From positions 1-64,000 of the forward strand of contig JBJXFG010000102.1 in assembly GCA_046154665.1 (NCBI GenBank): a stretch of 64,000 nucleotides of DNA, given 5' to 3'. Made by a program: the position numbers and the translations under genes. Numbering within the stretch: the first letter of the stretch is position 1; each line of letters opens with the position of its first letter. Shown here one piece after another: positions 15,758 through 25,599 of the stretch. The notes beneath the pieces are model-generated. The model was given only the letters and a program-made list of their open reading frames with translations, was not told the DNA's origin and did not search any database. Source of the DNA: JAFLCM01 sp046154665 (GTDB lineage: Bacteria > Planctomycetota > Phycisphaerae > Phycisphaerales > UBA1924).

Positions 15758-16775
15758 AAAGCTCACCACATTCCTGATCGTGACCCTCGTCACGCTGACC
15801 GTCTGGCTCTTCGCCGAGGCCGAGAGCCTCGGGCACGAGTCGTTGCCCGCCAGCGTGACGGTGGTGTCGGCGGACAACTCGCGGCTCGTCACCCCGGCCA
15901 CGGGCTGGGACGGGCGCGTGACGCTCGACGTTTCCGGCTCACGCCGAGGCATCGAGAGGGCCCGCGATCTGTTCCTGCAGCCGATCAAGGTCACGCTGCC
16001 CAAGGGCGTCGGCGAGGGCGATCTCACCGTCGAACTCTACGAAGCACTCGAGACCCACGAATCCATCGCTCGCAGCGGCGTCACGATTGATTCGGTCCGC
16101 CCGCTCCGTGCCGTCGTGCAGGTGCAAGAACTCGTCACCCGCCAGGCGACCATTGTGCCCGAACTCATCGGTGTGCAGGTCGACGGGCAGGTGGCGATGA
16201 ACCCCGACAAGGCCGACGTTCGCTTGCCGCGCGGGCTGGCGGATCGCCTGACCGCGCCGGGCGGCGCGGGGCTGACGGTGACGGCCCGTGTGCCCGAGGC
16301 GCAGCGTGCCGCGCTGGGCACGCCGGGGCCCAAGGCGATCCAGGCCACGCTCGTTCTGCCCGAGGCGGTTGTTGCCGAGGCCGGCGCGGCGGTCGAACTG
16401 CTGACCAAGGGCACAGCGCTGGCGTTCACCGTGAAGAGCACGCTGACCACCGTGCCGATTTCCTTCCCCGTGCAGGTGCTCACGCTGCCGGTGGAGTGGG
16501 GCGATTGGACCGTCGAGATCCGCGCAGCCGACCAGAGCCTCGCCGCCGAGCTCTCGGGTCCGTCCGATGCGCTCGACAAGTTGCGCTCGCCTGAGTCGCG
16601 CCCGCTCGCGGTTCTGGCGCTGTCGTCGGATGATCTCGCCCGCGGCGTGACGTCCAAAGAAGTTGGTTTCGGCGTGGTGCGCGACGGGGTGTTCGGCCCG
16701 CTGCCCGATGGAGTCAAGGTCAATGCCGAGCGGCGCACCGTCTCGTTCGAAGTGAAGAAGCGGGTGCAGCCGTGA
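15750..16775 (+). CDS. cdaR: YbbR-domain protein, CdaR-like regulator
   Basis: 341 residues with one N-terminal membrane helix (LTTFLIVTLVTLTVWLFAEA) followed by three to four YbbR-like beta domains outside the membrane. The N-terminal LTVWLFAEAES fits the conserved start of CdaR proteins, which bind and modulate the membrane diadenylate cyclase. The GTG start overlaps cdaA by 8 bp and the stop overlaps proA by 4 bp, so the three genes form one operon. Confidence 0.8.
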   Translation: MREKLTTFLIVTLVTLTVWLFAEAESLGHESLPASVTVVSADNSRLVTPATGWDGRVTLDVSGSRRGIERARDLFLQPIKVTLPKGVGEGDLTVELYEALETHESIARSGVTIDSVRPLRAVVQVQELVTRQATIVPELIGVQVDGQVAMNPDKADVRLPRGLADRLTAPGGAGLTVTARVPEAQRAALGTPGPKAIQATLVLPEAVVAEAGAAVELLTKGTALAFTVKSTLTTVPISFPVQVLTLPVEWGDWTVEIRAADQSLAAELSGPSDALDKLRSPESRPLAVLALSSDDLARGVTSKEVGFGVVRDGVFGPLPDGVKVNAERRTVSFEVKKRVQP

Positions 16776-18049
16776 GCGTTGACGCGGTCGAACAGCTCTG
16801 TGTGAACGCCGCCGAGCGTGCGGTTGCCGCAAAGCCCTTGCTGGCGCTGCTGACCGGGGCGCAGCGGCGTGGGCTGCTGGTGGAGATCGCGGCGGCACTG
16901 CGTGGGGCCGAGGCGGCGATTCTCGCGGCGAACGCCCGCGATCTGAACGAAGGCACCTCGCTCACTGACGCGCTCCGCGACCGCCTGCGCCTCGACCACA
17001 CACGATTGAACGCGATGGCCGACGCCGTGGTGCAGATCGCCGACCAGCCCGACCCCGTGGGCCGGGTGGTCGAAGGCCGGCTGCTGCCCAACGGCGTCCG
17101 GCTCGAAAAGCGCCGCGTTCCCATCGGCGTCGTGCTGGTGATCTACGAGAGCCGGCCAAACGTGACGTCTGACGCCGCCGCCCTGTGCCTCAAGAGCGGG
17201 AATGCCGTCTTGCTGAAAGGTGGAAAAGAAGCGGCCCACACCAACCGCGCCGTGGCGGGGGTCATCGGCGCGGTGCTCGAAAAGGCGGGCGTCGGCGGGG
17301 CCGTCACCTTCATTGATACCACCGATCGCCGCGCCACCGAACTGCTCGTCAAGATGCGCGGCAAGGTCGACCTGGCGATCCCCCGCGGCGGCCCCGGCCT
17401 CATCAAGGCGGTGTGCGACGCCGCCACCATCCCCGTCGTCAAGCACGACGCCGGCAACTGCCACGTCTATCTCGATGAGCACCTCGACGGGCTGGAAGAG
17501 GCGGCGGTGAAGATCGTGGTGAACGCCAAGGCGCAGCGCCCCGGGGTGTGCAACGCCGCCGAAACGTTGCTCGTCCACGCTCGCGCCGCCGAGAGGATGC
17601 TGCCGAGGGTGGGTGCCGCGCTCGTCGCGGCGGGTGTCGAACTCCGCTGCTGCCCGCGCAGCCTTCCGATGCTCTCCAATGTGCCGGGCGCGAAAGCGAA
17701 ACCCGCCACCGATGAAGACTGGGCCACCGAGTACCTCGCGCTCATTCTCGCGGTGAAGATGGTCAATTCCGTCGACGAAGCCGCGGCCCACATCCGGCGC
17801 TGGGGCAGCCAGCACACCGAGGCGATCGTGACGTCGTCGCTTCCCGCGGCGCAGCGCTTCACCGCGCTGGTCGATTCCGCGAGTGTGATGGTCAACTGCT
17901 CGACGCGCTTCGCCGACGGCGGCGAGTATGGCCTGGGCGCCGAGATCGGCATCTCGACCGACAAGCTGCACGCGCGCGGGCCGATGGGTGCCGAGGACCT
18001 CACGACGTTTCAGTGGGTGCTCACGGGCGCGGGTCAGATTCGGGGTTGA
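16772..18049 (+). CDS. proA: Gamma-glutamyl phosphate reductase
   Basis: 425 residues, normal family length. It reduces gamma-glutamyl phosphate to glutamate 5-semialdehyde with NADPH, the second step of proline synthesis. RVPIGVVLVIYESRPNVT and the active-site Cys region AQRPGVCNAAETLL (near residue 258) are clear, as is SVMVNCSTRFADGGEYGLGAE. The GTG start overlaps the YbbR gene. proB is not in the window. Placing proA after cdaA-cdaR is notable since c-di-AMP controls osmotic balance and proline is an osmolyte, but that link is an inference. Confidence 0.95.
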   Translation: MSVDAVEQLCVNAAERAVAAKPLLALLTGAQRRGLLVEIAAALRGAEAAILAANARDLNEGTSLTDALRDRLRLDHTRLNAMADAVVQIADQPDPVGRVVEGRLLPNGVRLEKRRVPIGVVLVIYESRPNVTSDAAALCLKSGNAVLLKGGKEAAHTNRAVAGVIGAVLEKAGVGGAVTFIDTTDRRATELLVKMRGKVDLAIPRGGPGLIKAVCDAATIPVVKHDAGNCHVYLDEHLDGLEEAAVKIVVNAKAQRPGVCNAAETLLVHARAAERMLPRVGAALVAAGVELRCCPRSLPMLSNVPGAKAKPATDEDWATEYLALILAVKMVNSVDEAAAHIRRWGSQHTEAIVTSSLPAAQRFTALVDSASVMVNCSTRFADGGEYGLGAEIGISTDKLHARGPMGAEDLTTFQWVLTGAGQIRG

Positions 18050-18239
18050 GATCGGTGGTCGGCCGTCCGGCACCGGGCAGAATCCGCCGCGAGGTCGCAG
18101 GCCCCTTTCGTCGCAGCTGCGGGTTCATGATGAGAGCCCCATCTTGCATCATGGTGTCAGGCGCAGCCTGGCCATCTCGCGAAGTCGGTGAGTGCCCCCG
18201 AGCTCGCGCTCAGGGCTTGGCTCGTTCGATCGCCTCACC

Positions 18240-19595
18240 TCACGGCTCCGGCGGCGGCCCGTCCTCTTCCGCCGGGGCGCGGGTGGACTGGTCTTTGACC
18301 CACTCGCGGATCTGATCCATGGTCATGTCTTCGCCGCCGGGAACCTGAACGGGCACGAAGACGCCCGGGCCGGCGCGCCGGGTATAGGCGGCACCGAGTT
18401 TGGCTTCGAGCGTCTCCATCTTCCCGTCGCGCCAGACCGTCACGCGGACGATCTCGCCGGGTTTTCGGATGGAGATGTTGGAGCGGAGAATGTCGCCGTC
18501 GGGCGTGGGACGGTCGTTGAAGGCGACGATGATGTCGCCGCGTTTGATGCCGGCCTTGCCCGCGGGGGATTGCGGGTCGACCTCGTCGCGTCCACCCACC
18601 AGCACGCCGCGGCCCACGAAACCGAACCGCTCAGCGGCGCTCGGCGAGAGCTCACCCAGACGGATGCCGAGGAACCCGCGGATCACCACGTTCGACGAGA
18701 TCAACTGCTCGACCACCGTCTCGACCGTGTCCACCGGGATCGCAAATCCAAGCCCGGCGTTCTGCCCCTGCTGGTTGGCGCTCTCCGGTCCGAACGATGA
18801 ATCGGTGCGGGCGTTGGCGATCGCGATGCTCATGCCGATCACCTGGCCCCGGATGTTGACCACCGGCCCGCCGGAGTTCCCGGGGTTCATCGCGGCATCC
18901 GTCTGGATGTAGTTGGTGTATCCGCCCAGCATGCCGACCCAGGACGCGGCCTCTGAGCGGCCCAGCGCCGAGACCACGCCGTGGGACATCGAAAACTTGA
19001 AGCCGAAAGGTGAGCCGAAGACGAACGCGCGATCGCCGACCATGACGGGCTGGCTGGCCGCACGCACCAGCGGGAACAACGGCCCGTTGCCCTGTTGTCG
19101 GGGATCGATGAACAGCACGGCGACATCGGTGGCCTCATCAGCACCCAGTACCTTCGCATCAAACACGCGCCCGTCGTTGAGTTCGACGCGCACGCTCTCG
19201 GCGTCGCGCACCACGTGGGCGTTGGTGATGATGTGCCCGAGGGCGTCGTAGACCCAGCCCGAGCCGGTGGAGGGAATGCCGGGGTGACCGGGCGGAAGGG
19301 CGCGTCCGCCGAGGCGTTCGCGGAGCGCGGCCTCTTGTTCGTCAGAGAGTCTCGAGCGAACGTCGATGTGGGCGACGCCGGGCATCACGGCATCGTGCAC
19401 CGCGCGCCCGGCCTGCTGGAGCAGATCAAGTTGGTTCGCGAGATCGCCGGATTCGAGTTTGGCCCGGGCGGCCTGCATCGCTTCGCCGCGCTCGGCCAGT
19501 TGCAGCCCCTGGATGAACGACGGCCCCGCCCACAAAGTGAGGGCGGCGACGAGCAGGACGAGCAGCGCGGGAAGCGTGGAGGTGAAGCGGCGCAT
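18240..19595 (-). CDS. HtrA/Deg-type serine protease with PDZ domain
   Basis: 451 residues from the ATG at 19595, chosen because it begins a signal anchor (LPALLVLLVAALTLWAG). A trypsin-like domain carries the triad: His in ITNAHVV, Asp in TDVAVLFID, Ser in GNSGGPV. A PDZ domain follows (about 320-410; GVLVGGRDEVDPQSPAGKAG). It is a periplasmic or envelope quality-control protease. The 5' leader contains tandem TCGGGAG repeats. It reads towards proA (convergent). Confidence 0.92.
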   Translation of the reverse strand: MRRFTSTLPALLVLLVAALTLWAGPSFIQGLQLAERGEAMQAARAKLESGDLANQLDLLQQAGRAVHDAVMPGVAHIDVRSRLSDEQEAALRERLGGRALPPGHPGIPSTGSGWVYDALGHIITNAHVVRDAESVRVELNDGRVFDAKVLGADEATDVAVLFIDPRQQGNGPLFPLVRAASQPVMVGDRAFVFGSPFGFKFSMSHGVVSALGRSEAASWVGMLGGYTNYIQTDAAMNPGNSGGPVVNIRGQVIGMSIAIANARTDSSFGPESANQQGQNAGLGFAIPVDTVETVVEQLISSNVVIRGFLGIRLGELSPSAAERFGFVGRGVLVGGRDEVDPQSPAGKAGIKRGDIIVAFNDRPTPDGDILRSNISIRKPGEIVRVTVWRDGKMETLEAKLGAAYTRRAGPGVFVPVQVPGGEDMTMDQIREWVKDQSTRAPAEEDGPPPEP

Positions 19596-19621
19596 GGGGG
19601 TGGGCTCGGGGGGGCTCGGGC

Positions 19622-19667
19622 GTCGGGAGTGGGCAGTCGGGAGTCGGGAGTCGGGAGTCGGGGGGAG
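19622..19667. repeat. Tandem (GTCGGGA)n simple repeat
   Basis: Five or so imperfect copies of GTCGGGA immediately upstream of the HtrA start codon. The same unit, read from the other strand as CCGACTCC-type repeats, occurs at about 40551-40600 and 50283-50335. Confidence 0.7.
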
Positions 19668-19809
19668 GCGGAGGACCGATCCGATGAAGCCGTTACTGAG
19701 CCGCTCTGGGCGAAGCGACGGATATGCAGAGGGACACTCGGTGACGGATCGAGCACACACGATGTGTCAGGCCTGAGATGCCTGACCCACCGATTCACGA
19801 TTCGACGCT

Positions 19810-20685
19810 TCACCGTCCCGGTTTCGATATCGGTCCTTTTTCCGGTTTGGACTCCCTGGGTTGCTCCATTTCGTACCGGTGGTCCGTCACATTCCGCGCC
19901 GCCACGCGGGAGACCCAATCCTTCCCCGCGGCCTCGATCGCCGGCCCCAGATTCGCCAGCGGCGTCGCAAACCCCGGCTGCCACTGCGTCAGACCCAGCA
20001 AATCCTGCAAAACCAGGATCTGCCCGTGGCAACCCCGACCCGCACCGATCCCGACCAGAGGAACGCCCGGGCAAGAAGACATGATCCCTTCAGCCACCTC
20101 CCCAGGCACCGCCTCGACCAGCAGCATCACCGCCCCGGCGTCCACCAACGCCTTGGCATCATCGATCACCTGCCGCGCCGTCTCCGCCGTGCGACCGGTT
20201 GACGCATACCCCCCCGTCATCGCGGCCCGCTGCGGCCGGCACCCCACATGCCCGCACACCGGCACCCCGGCCCGGGACATCTTCGCCACCACGGGCGCAA
20301 AGCTCGCATCCGCCTCGAGCTTCACCACGTCGGCCAGACCCTCAGTCAAAAACCGCCCGGCGTTCCGCACCGCTTCATCCTCGCTCAACTGGTACGACAT
20401 GAAGGGCATATCGCCCATGACCACGGTGCGCGGGGCGCCGCGCTTGACCGCCGCTGTCAGCGCCAGGGAGACCTCCAGGGGCATGTGGATGGTGGAAGGC
20501 AGCCCGAGGATGACCTCCGCGGCGGTATCGCCGACGAGCAGGACGTGGACGCCGGCACGTTCGAGCCAGCGTGCGGTGGTGGCGTCGTAGCAGGTGAGCG
20601 CGGCGAAGGGGTGGTTGTCCTTCGCCATGCGGCGGAGGGTTTTGAGGGTGATGGGGGGAGGCGCTGAAGCGGAGGGGAGGGTCAC
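19810..20685 (-). CDS. panB: 3-methyl-2-oxobutanoate hydroxymethyltransferase
   Basis: 291 residues. It transfers a hydroxymethyl group from methylene-tetrahydrofolate to ketoisovalerate in pantothenate/CoA synthesis. TCYDATTARWLERAGVHVLLVGD, the metal-binding region and GHVGCRPQ..GGY, plus VPLVGIGAG, are typical. The GTG at 20685 overlaps the stop of the upstream pentapeptide-repeat gene (GTGA), giving the usual N-terminal length; the two are likely co-transcribed. Confidence 0.94.
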   Translation of the reverse strand: MTLPSASAPPPITLKTLRRMAKDNHPFAALTCYDATTARWLERAGVHVLLVGDTAAEVILGLPSTIHMPLEVSLALTAAVKRGAPRTVVMGDMPFMSYQLSEDEAVRNAGRFLTEGLADVVKLEADASFAPVVAKMSRAGVPVCGHVGCRPQRAAMTGGYASTGRTAETARQVIDDAKALVDAGAVMLLVEAVPGEVAEGIMSSCPGVPLVGIGAGRGCHGQILVLQDLLGLTQWQPGFATPLANLGPAIEAAGKDWVSRVAARNVTDHRYEMEQPRESKPEKGPISKPGR

Positions 20686-22853
20686 GGGGAGATCGTAGGT
20701 GGGGACGCCTTGGGCGACGGCGGATCGGCGGGCTGCGATTGCTTGATTTTGGGATCGAACATCACATCCCACCCGCCGGCGGCGTGGTAGACCTGAGCGC
20801 ACTGGAGATAGAGGATGAACAGCAGGACGGCGATGCCGCTGAAGTAGAAGAGAGCGGAGAGCAGCGCCGCGCCCCAGTTCTTGTGAGCCCTGAGCCAGTA
20901 GTCGGCACGGGCACCCTCTTCCATGCAGATGCGGGCCCGCTCGACGCCGGAGAGGAACCCGGCGCGTCTGCGCGGGTCTTCGATCTCGGGGATCTTGTCG
21001 TCGGGGCGGCACTTGGCGTAGACCTCGGCGACCTTGCGCTTCAGCTCCTCCAGCGTGGGCAGGGTGCTGTCGTCGAACCACTGGAGTTCGTCGTGCGACG
21101 GGAGCCAGACCCACTCGCCGTGGTGACGGACGAAGGTGGGGTGGCGGCGCCAGCGCTTGCGGGCCTGGTCTTCGATCTGCTCCATGGCGCGGCGGAGGCC
21201 GTCGTTGCGCTGGGCCGAGCCCTCGGGGTAGCGGGCGCTGAACTCGCGTTCGTGGTCGTCTTCGTTGTTCTTCTTAATCGCGTCATCGGCGAAGAGCTGG
21301 TAGATGAGCAGGCCGAGGGTAACGAGCACGGCGGCTAGAAAGGCGAGCGCCAGCGTGCGGCTCATGTGGGGCTCATCGCGGATCATCGCGGCGAGGAGGC
21401 GGACGACCCAGCGGCCGTCGGCTTCGTGAGTGTGGGCCTCGCGCGCAAGGTGCTGAGCGCCGAGGTAGAACGAGGCGATGATCGGAACGCCGACCAGCGC
21501 GACCAGCGACACGCGGTTGAGAATTGTCAGCGAGCCGAGGGCGCGTACCAGGCTCCAGCCGTGGTGGGCGTAGGCGGGGATGCGATGGAACAAGGTGCCA
21601 GCGATGCGGCGGATCAGGGCCCACCGGTCTTTCCATGCTTGACCGCGCCATCGGATCGGCGGCAAGAACGCGCGGCGCGTCTCGATCAGGCTTGCGGCGC
21701 AGATGGCCCGCACCAGCGGAAGCCGAAGGTCACCATTGACTTCTTCCGCGAACGAGGTTCCACTGAAGTCAACCGAGCCCGCAAAGGTAGACTTCTCGAA
21801 TGAAGCTGTCCCTTCACACCTCGCCGCGGAGAACTTGGCGTCGCGCGCAAACCTCGCTTCACGAAACACCGCAGCCTTCGCGAATCGAGCACCCTCGAAC
21901 TTTACACCTGCGGCGAAGTCAGCTCGACTGAACCCAACCGATAACTCGAATCGGGTCTCTACGAATTCTGCGTCACCTGAGAACATGGTCTCGCCAAAGC
22001 GTGCACTTCCGAGAAAACCTGCGCCACCAAACCTCGCAGTTGCCGAGAAACGCGCACCGCGAAACACCGCATCTCGTCGAAACCGCACTCCGACAAACTC
22101 GGCACTCCCACCAAAGCTCCCTGCAGAAAACGTTGCGTTGTCGTCGAATGTGGCACCTTCAAAGCGAACAGAATTCACGAACACCGCATCGGCGAAATCT
22201 GCTCCTTTTGAGAACGCCGCACCGCGAAACTCGGCGATGCCTCCACACACTATGGAGACAAACCTCGCGTCACCGTCCACTCGGACGCCAGCGAATCCAG
22301 CAGTGCCGCCGAACACCGCAGAATCAAAGATCAGGCCACCGCAGAATCTGGCTCTGTCGAACCAAGCATTTCCAGCAAATGTGGTCCCCTGAAAGGACGC
22401 TTGAGTGGAGAAGACCGCATGCCTGAAGCTCACATCGCAGTGAAACAGGCAGCCATCGAACCGGAGTTCACCAAGCTCCGACAGACCGGAGCAATCTGCC
22501 TCGAGGACGCAGCCCCGAGCCACGCTCATTGCCCATGTGCATCGCTGCTCGACTTCGCTGACCGAGACCCCGCTTCCGACGCTCGGAGCGCGCGAAGTCC
22601 AGACACGACTCACTGACTCAATCAGCGCACGGAGATCGGCGATCTCCATGTCTTCGATCGCCTCGCCCTTGACGACACGCTCGGCCCACGCCTTCAGTTC
22701 CTCCGGGTCGGTCCCGATGCGGCCCTTAAGAGGGATGCCGTCGACGATGCGGGGCCAGGATTCGCCCTCTCGACCCGGCGATTGGGTGTCGCCCTTCGGC
22801 GCGGGGCGGCCCTGAGCGGCGTGTTCCGGAGGTTGTCCATCGGCGTCGGGCAC
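20682..22853 (-). CDS. Pentapeptide-repeat protein with C-terminal membrane helices
   Basis: 723 residues from a GTG. Residues about 125-375 are pentapeptide repeats of the A(x)F type (ARFSATARFGGAGFLGSARF and similar), which fold as a right-handed beta-helix. Residues about 445-520 hold two membrane spans, followed by a long soluble basic/acidic region and a final span near 680 (ALLSALFYFSGIAVLLFILY). The repeat part is lower in G+C than its surroundings. Function unknown; such solenoids often mediate protein binding at the membrane. It is co-translated with panB, to which it has no obvious link. Confidence 0.85.
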   Translation of the reverse strand: MPDADGQPPEHAAQGRPAPKGDTQSPGREGESWPRIVDGIPLKGRIGTDPEELKAWAERVVKGEAIEDMEIADLRALIESVSRVWTSRAPSVGSGVSVSEVEQRCTWAMSVARGCVLEADCSGLSELGELRFDGCLFHCDVSFRHAVFSTQASFQGTTFAGNAWFDRARFCGGLIFDSAVFGGTAGFAGVRVDGDARFVSIVCGGIAEFRGAAFSKGADFADAVFVNSVRFEGATFDDNATFSAGSFGGSAEFVGVRFRRDAVFRGARFSATARFGGAGFLGSARFGETMFSGDAEFVETRFELSVGFSRADFAAGVKFEGARFAKAAVFREARFARDAKFSAARCEGTASFEKSTFAGSVDFSGTSFAEEVNGDLRLPLVRAICAASLIETRRAFLPPIRWRGQAWKDRWALIRRIAGTLFHRIPAYAHHGWSLVRALGSLTILNRVSLVALVGVPIIASFYLGAQHLAREAHTHEADGRWVVRLLAAMIRDEPHMSRTLALAFLAAVLVTLGLLIYQLFADDAIKKNNEDDHEREFSARYPEGSAQRNDGLRRAMEQIEDQARKRWRRHPTFVRHHGEWVWLPSHDELQWFDDSTLPTLEELKRKVAEVYAKCRPDDKIPEIEDPRRRAGFLSGVERARICMEEGARADYWLRAHKNWGAALLSALFYFSGIAVLLFILYLQCAQVYHAAGGWDVMFDPKIKQSQPADPPSPKASPPTISP

Positions 22854-22925
22854 GGCGCGATTCTAACATCAGAACAACGAGGCCGGAGCGTCGGCGACGG
22901 GTCTGGAATACCAGCGATCCAAGAC

Positions 22926-22990
22926 CCACTCGCTCACGCTCGGGGCTCGTTGTTCGGGGCCACCCACTCGCTGACGCTCGGGCTCGTTGG
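22926..22990. repeat. Dispersed GAGCGTGAGCGAG-type repeat, two tandem copies
   Basis: Two copies of a C/G-rich motif containing CTCGCTCACGCTCGGG and CTCGCTGACGCTCGGG with trailing CTCGTTG lie between the pentapeptide-repeat gene and pdxH. Related copies are at 25600-25632, 29111-29196 and 62713-62740, and a degenerate one near 46520-46543. Confidence 0.75.
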
Positions 22991-23085
22991 CGACGGGCTC
23001 GTTGGTCGGGCGGGTTGCATCCAGCAGCGCGGCGATTCGCTTTGCTCATCGTCGGCGTGGAGTCGGCCGCGCTTGGCCGGTCGCC

Positions 23086-23787
23086 TCACGGTTGCAAGCG
23101 CGTGGCCGCAAAGCTCTCGCTGGCGTACCCGTCGCCCGCGCGGCGAAGTCGGCGCGTCCAGCGGGCCCGGTCATGCACTCGCCCCGGACCGCCCACCCAC
23201 AGTTCCATGGTTTCGATCCACACTCGATACCCGCCCCAGTGCGGCGGGCGCGGGATGGTCGCCGACTCATCATCCAACATCACGCCGAGTTGCATGATGG
23301 TTTGTGCGACCTTGCTCAGCAGTTCGTCGCGCGAGGCGACGGGTTGCGACTGGTCGCTGGCCCAGGCGCCGATGCGGCTTTCGAGGGGGCGCGAGGCGAA
23401 GTAGCGGTCGCTCTCTTCATCGGGCGAGCGCGTGACCGGGCCTTCGATCCGCACCTGGCGGTCGAGGTCGTCCCAGTGGAAGAGCAGCGCGGCACGCGGG
23501 TTGGCTTCGAGGGCCGCGGCCTTGCGGCTTTGGCGGTTGGTGTAGAAGACGAAATAACCGCCACCCGCCGCGGGGTCGAGGTTCATGCCCTTGCACAGAA
23601 CCATGCGTGCGGCGGGCCTGCCGTCGGGGTCGGCGGTGGCGAGGCACATGGCGTGCGGGTTGGGCTGCACACGCCGCGCGTGCGCTTCGTCCCACCATGA
23701 CTTGAAGATGTCAAAGGGGTGGGCGGGGAGCTGGTCGGGCAGCAACTGCGGGACGGCGAAAGCGTCGGACTGATCGGCGGGGGGCAT
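23086..23787 (-). CDS. pdxH: Pyridoxamine 5'-phosphate oxidase
   Basis: 233 residues from the ATG at 23787, which begins just before the conserved region. FMN-dependent oxidation of pyridoxine/pyridoxamine phosphate to pyridoxal phosphate. RMVLCKGMNL, YFVFYTNRQSRKAAALEANP and AALLFHWDDLDRQVRIEG match the FMN-binding core; GYRVWIETMELW is followed by the C-terminal RLQP. Complete and normal in length. Confidence 0.93.
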   Translation of the reverse strand: MPPADQSDAFAVPQLLPDQLPAHPFDIFKSWWDEAHARRVQPNPHAMCLATADPDGRPAARMVLCKGMNLDPAAGGGYFVFYTNRQSRKAAALEANPRAALLFHWDDLDRQVRIEGPVTRSPDEESDRYFASRPLESRIGAWASDQSQPVASRDELLSKVAQTIMQLGVMLDDESATIPRPPHWGGYRVWIETMELWVGGPGRVHDRARWTRRLRRAGDGYASESFAATRLQP

Positions 23788-23951
23788 GGCGGAAGGGTAG
23801 GGATGCGCGAGAAAGGGTGTACGGTTTAGGCTGTAGGGTGTGGCGCGCGGTAGAGGCGGGTGGACGCCGCGAGTTCTTGCGCGGATGTAGACCATTAACC
23901 CTATCCCCTACGCCCTTCTGCACCCCGCACCCCGCACCCTGCTTCTTCCAG

Positions 23952-25478
23952 ATGCTCGACCGCAACTCCCCCACCCCCCCCACCGCTCACGGCTCCGGCT
24001 TCGCCCGCACGGGGTGGCTCGCCTCGGCGTTGCTGGCGTTGCTCACGCTGCTGATGCTGGGGGCCGAACTCGTCACGCCGCGGCCGCTCGAGACGCACGA
24101 GGTGTTCGTCGCGCAGACATCGCGTGAGATGCTGGCGGCGAACGAGTGGGTGCTCCCGAGCTTCAACGCCGAGCCTCGGCTGAACAAGCCGCCGTTGGCC
24201 TATTGGCTGGTGATGGTGCTCGAGTCGTTGTCGCCCAGCGACCCGCCGGTGCCGGAGTGGAAGGCGCGGCTGCCCTCGGCGCTCTCCGCCGCGGTGCTGG
24301 TGGTGTGTACGTTCTGGATCGGTGCCGCGCTCTACCCGGCGCGCACGGGGCGCGTGCGCACGGGGCTGCTTGCGGGCATGTTGATCTTAGGAAGCAGCGG
24401 CGTCTTCCGCTACGGCACCAACGCGCGCCCGGAGATGCTCTACGCCGCGTGCTGTGCGCTCATGATGGTCGGGCTTGTCCGCGGATGGATGTCGGCGGAC
24501 CGGTCGCGCTCGCAGGCGTGGTGGGCGGCGCTGGTGTGGGTCGGGTTCGGGCTGGCGGTGCTGGCCAAGGGCCCGCACGTGCCGCTCATGCTGCTCGGAG
24601 GGGCCGCGCTGTTCGCGTGGTCGGAGGGGCGCGCGGCGCGGCTGTGGCAAACGCTTCGTCCGTGGTGGGGCGTGGCGCTGATGCTGGCGATCGCCGTCCC
24701 GTGGGTGCTGCTGGTGTGGCTGCGGGCCCCGCAGGCGGGGGCGGTGTGGTTTGAGCAGCTCAGCGACGCGCCGGATCGCGGCGAGCACTCGTGGGCTGAA
24801 TACTTTTCACCATATTATGTATGGGGATTGCCGCAGATTCTGTTGCCGTGGGTCGTGCTCTTGCCGTTTGGGCTTGCGTCGTGCTTCGTGCGCTCACCCG
24901 AGAATCTGCGGCGCGGGCGGATGCTGCTGTGGGTCTTCGGCGTGGTGTTCGTGGTGATGTCGGTCTCGACGCACCGGCGCGGGTACTACATGCTGCCGAT
25001 GCTCGCGGCCCTCGGGCCGCTCATGGCGGCGGGAACGCTCGACGCGCTCGGCAAGGTGCGGGGCAGGGCCGCGGCGTGGTTGCACAGCGCTCTGTGGGGC
25101 GGGGCGGTTCTGGTCGTCGTGGTCTTCGCGTGGCTGGGCACGCAGCAATGGGTGTGGGGTAAGGGCGGGGCTCTGAAGGACGCGTTCGCGCGCCAGGTGG
25201 CGGCGCACGCCGGCACCGCGCCGGTGTACCTCATCGGCGAACGCGCCGGCATCATCACCTACCGCGTCGGCAGACCGACGCCGGTGCTGGATTCCCCTGC
25301 GGAGTTGGTGGATCGAATCGGCACTTCGGCTGGTGGCGAGGTGTGGGCGGTGATGCCGCCAAAGTCGCTCTCGGCTGTGCCCGCGAGCCTGCGCACCGAG
25401 GTGATCGCCGAGCAGGACACGGGGCAGAAGGACGAAGCGCTGGTGCTGGTGCGGGTGCGCAGCGTCGTCCGGCAGTGA
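23952..25478 (+). CDS. Glycosyltransferase family 39-like membrane protein
   Basis: 508 residues with about ten membrane spans. After the first helix comes LETHEVFVAQTSREM and then NKPPLAYWLVM, the layout of PMT/ArnT-type enzymes that use polyprenyl-phosphate sugars on the outer side of the membrane. The acceptor (lipid A, protein or lipid) cannot be told. The ATG at 23952 is chosen since the upstream in-frame part is repetitive and unlike protein. Confidence 0.8.
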   Translation: MLDRNSPTPPTAHGSGFARTGWLASALLALLTLLMLGAELVTPRPLETHEVFVAQTSREMLAANEWVLPSFNAEPRLNKPPLAYWLVMVLESLSPSDPPVPEWKARLPSALSAAVLVVCTFWIGAALYPARTGRVRTGLLAGMLILGSSGVFRYGTNARPEMLYAACCALMMVGLVRGWMSADRSRSQAWWAALVWVGFGLAVLAKGPHVPLMLLGGAALFAWSEGRAARLWQTLRPWWGVALMLAIAVPWVLLVWLRAPQAGAVWFEQLSDAPDRGEHSWAEYFSPYYVWGLPQILLPWVVLLPFGLASCFVRSPENLRRGRMLLWVFGVVFVVMSVSTHRRGYYMLPMLAALGPLMAAGTLDALGKVRGRAAAWLHSALWGGAVLVVVVFAWLGTQQWVWGKGGALKDAFARQVAAHAGTAPVYLIGERAGIITYRVGRPTPVLDSPAELVDRIGTSAGGEVWAVMPPKSLSAVPASLRTEVIAEQDTGQKDEALVLVRVRSVVRQ

Positions 25479-25599
25479 AGCCGGGAGAGGCCCAGAGCGC
25501 GAGCGGCCAACTTCGCAGCCAAATAGTCCAGGGCGATGATCTCTCGACGGATGACACGCCGTGATTGCCTCAAGCGAACGGCTGCTCTGCTGAGACGCA

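Noticed and set aside
16037..18073. Long open frame antisense to proA and the YbbR gene (about 680 codons)
   Set aside because: High G+C gives long mirror frames; composition is His/Arg/Gly-rich without any motif, while both sense genes are well recognised.
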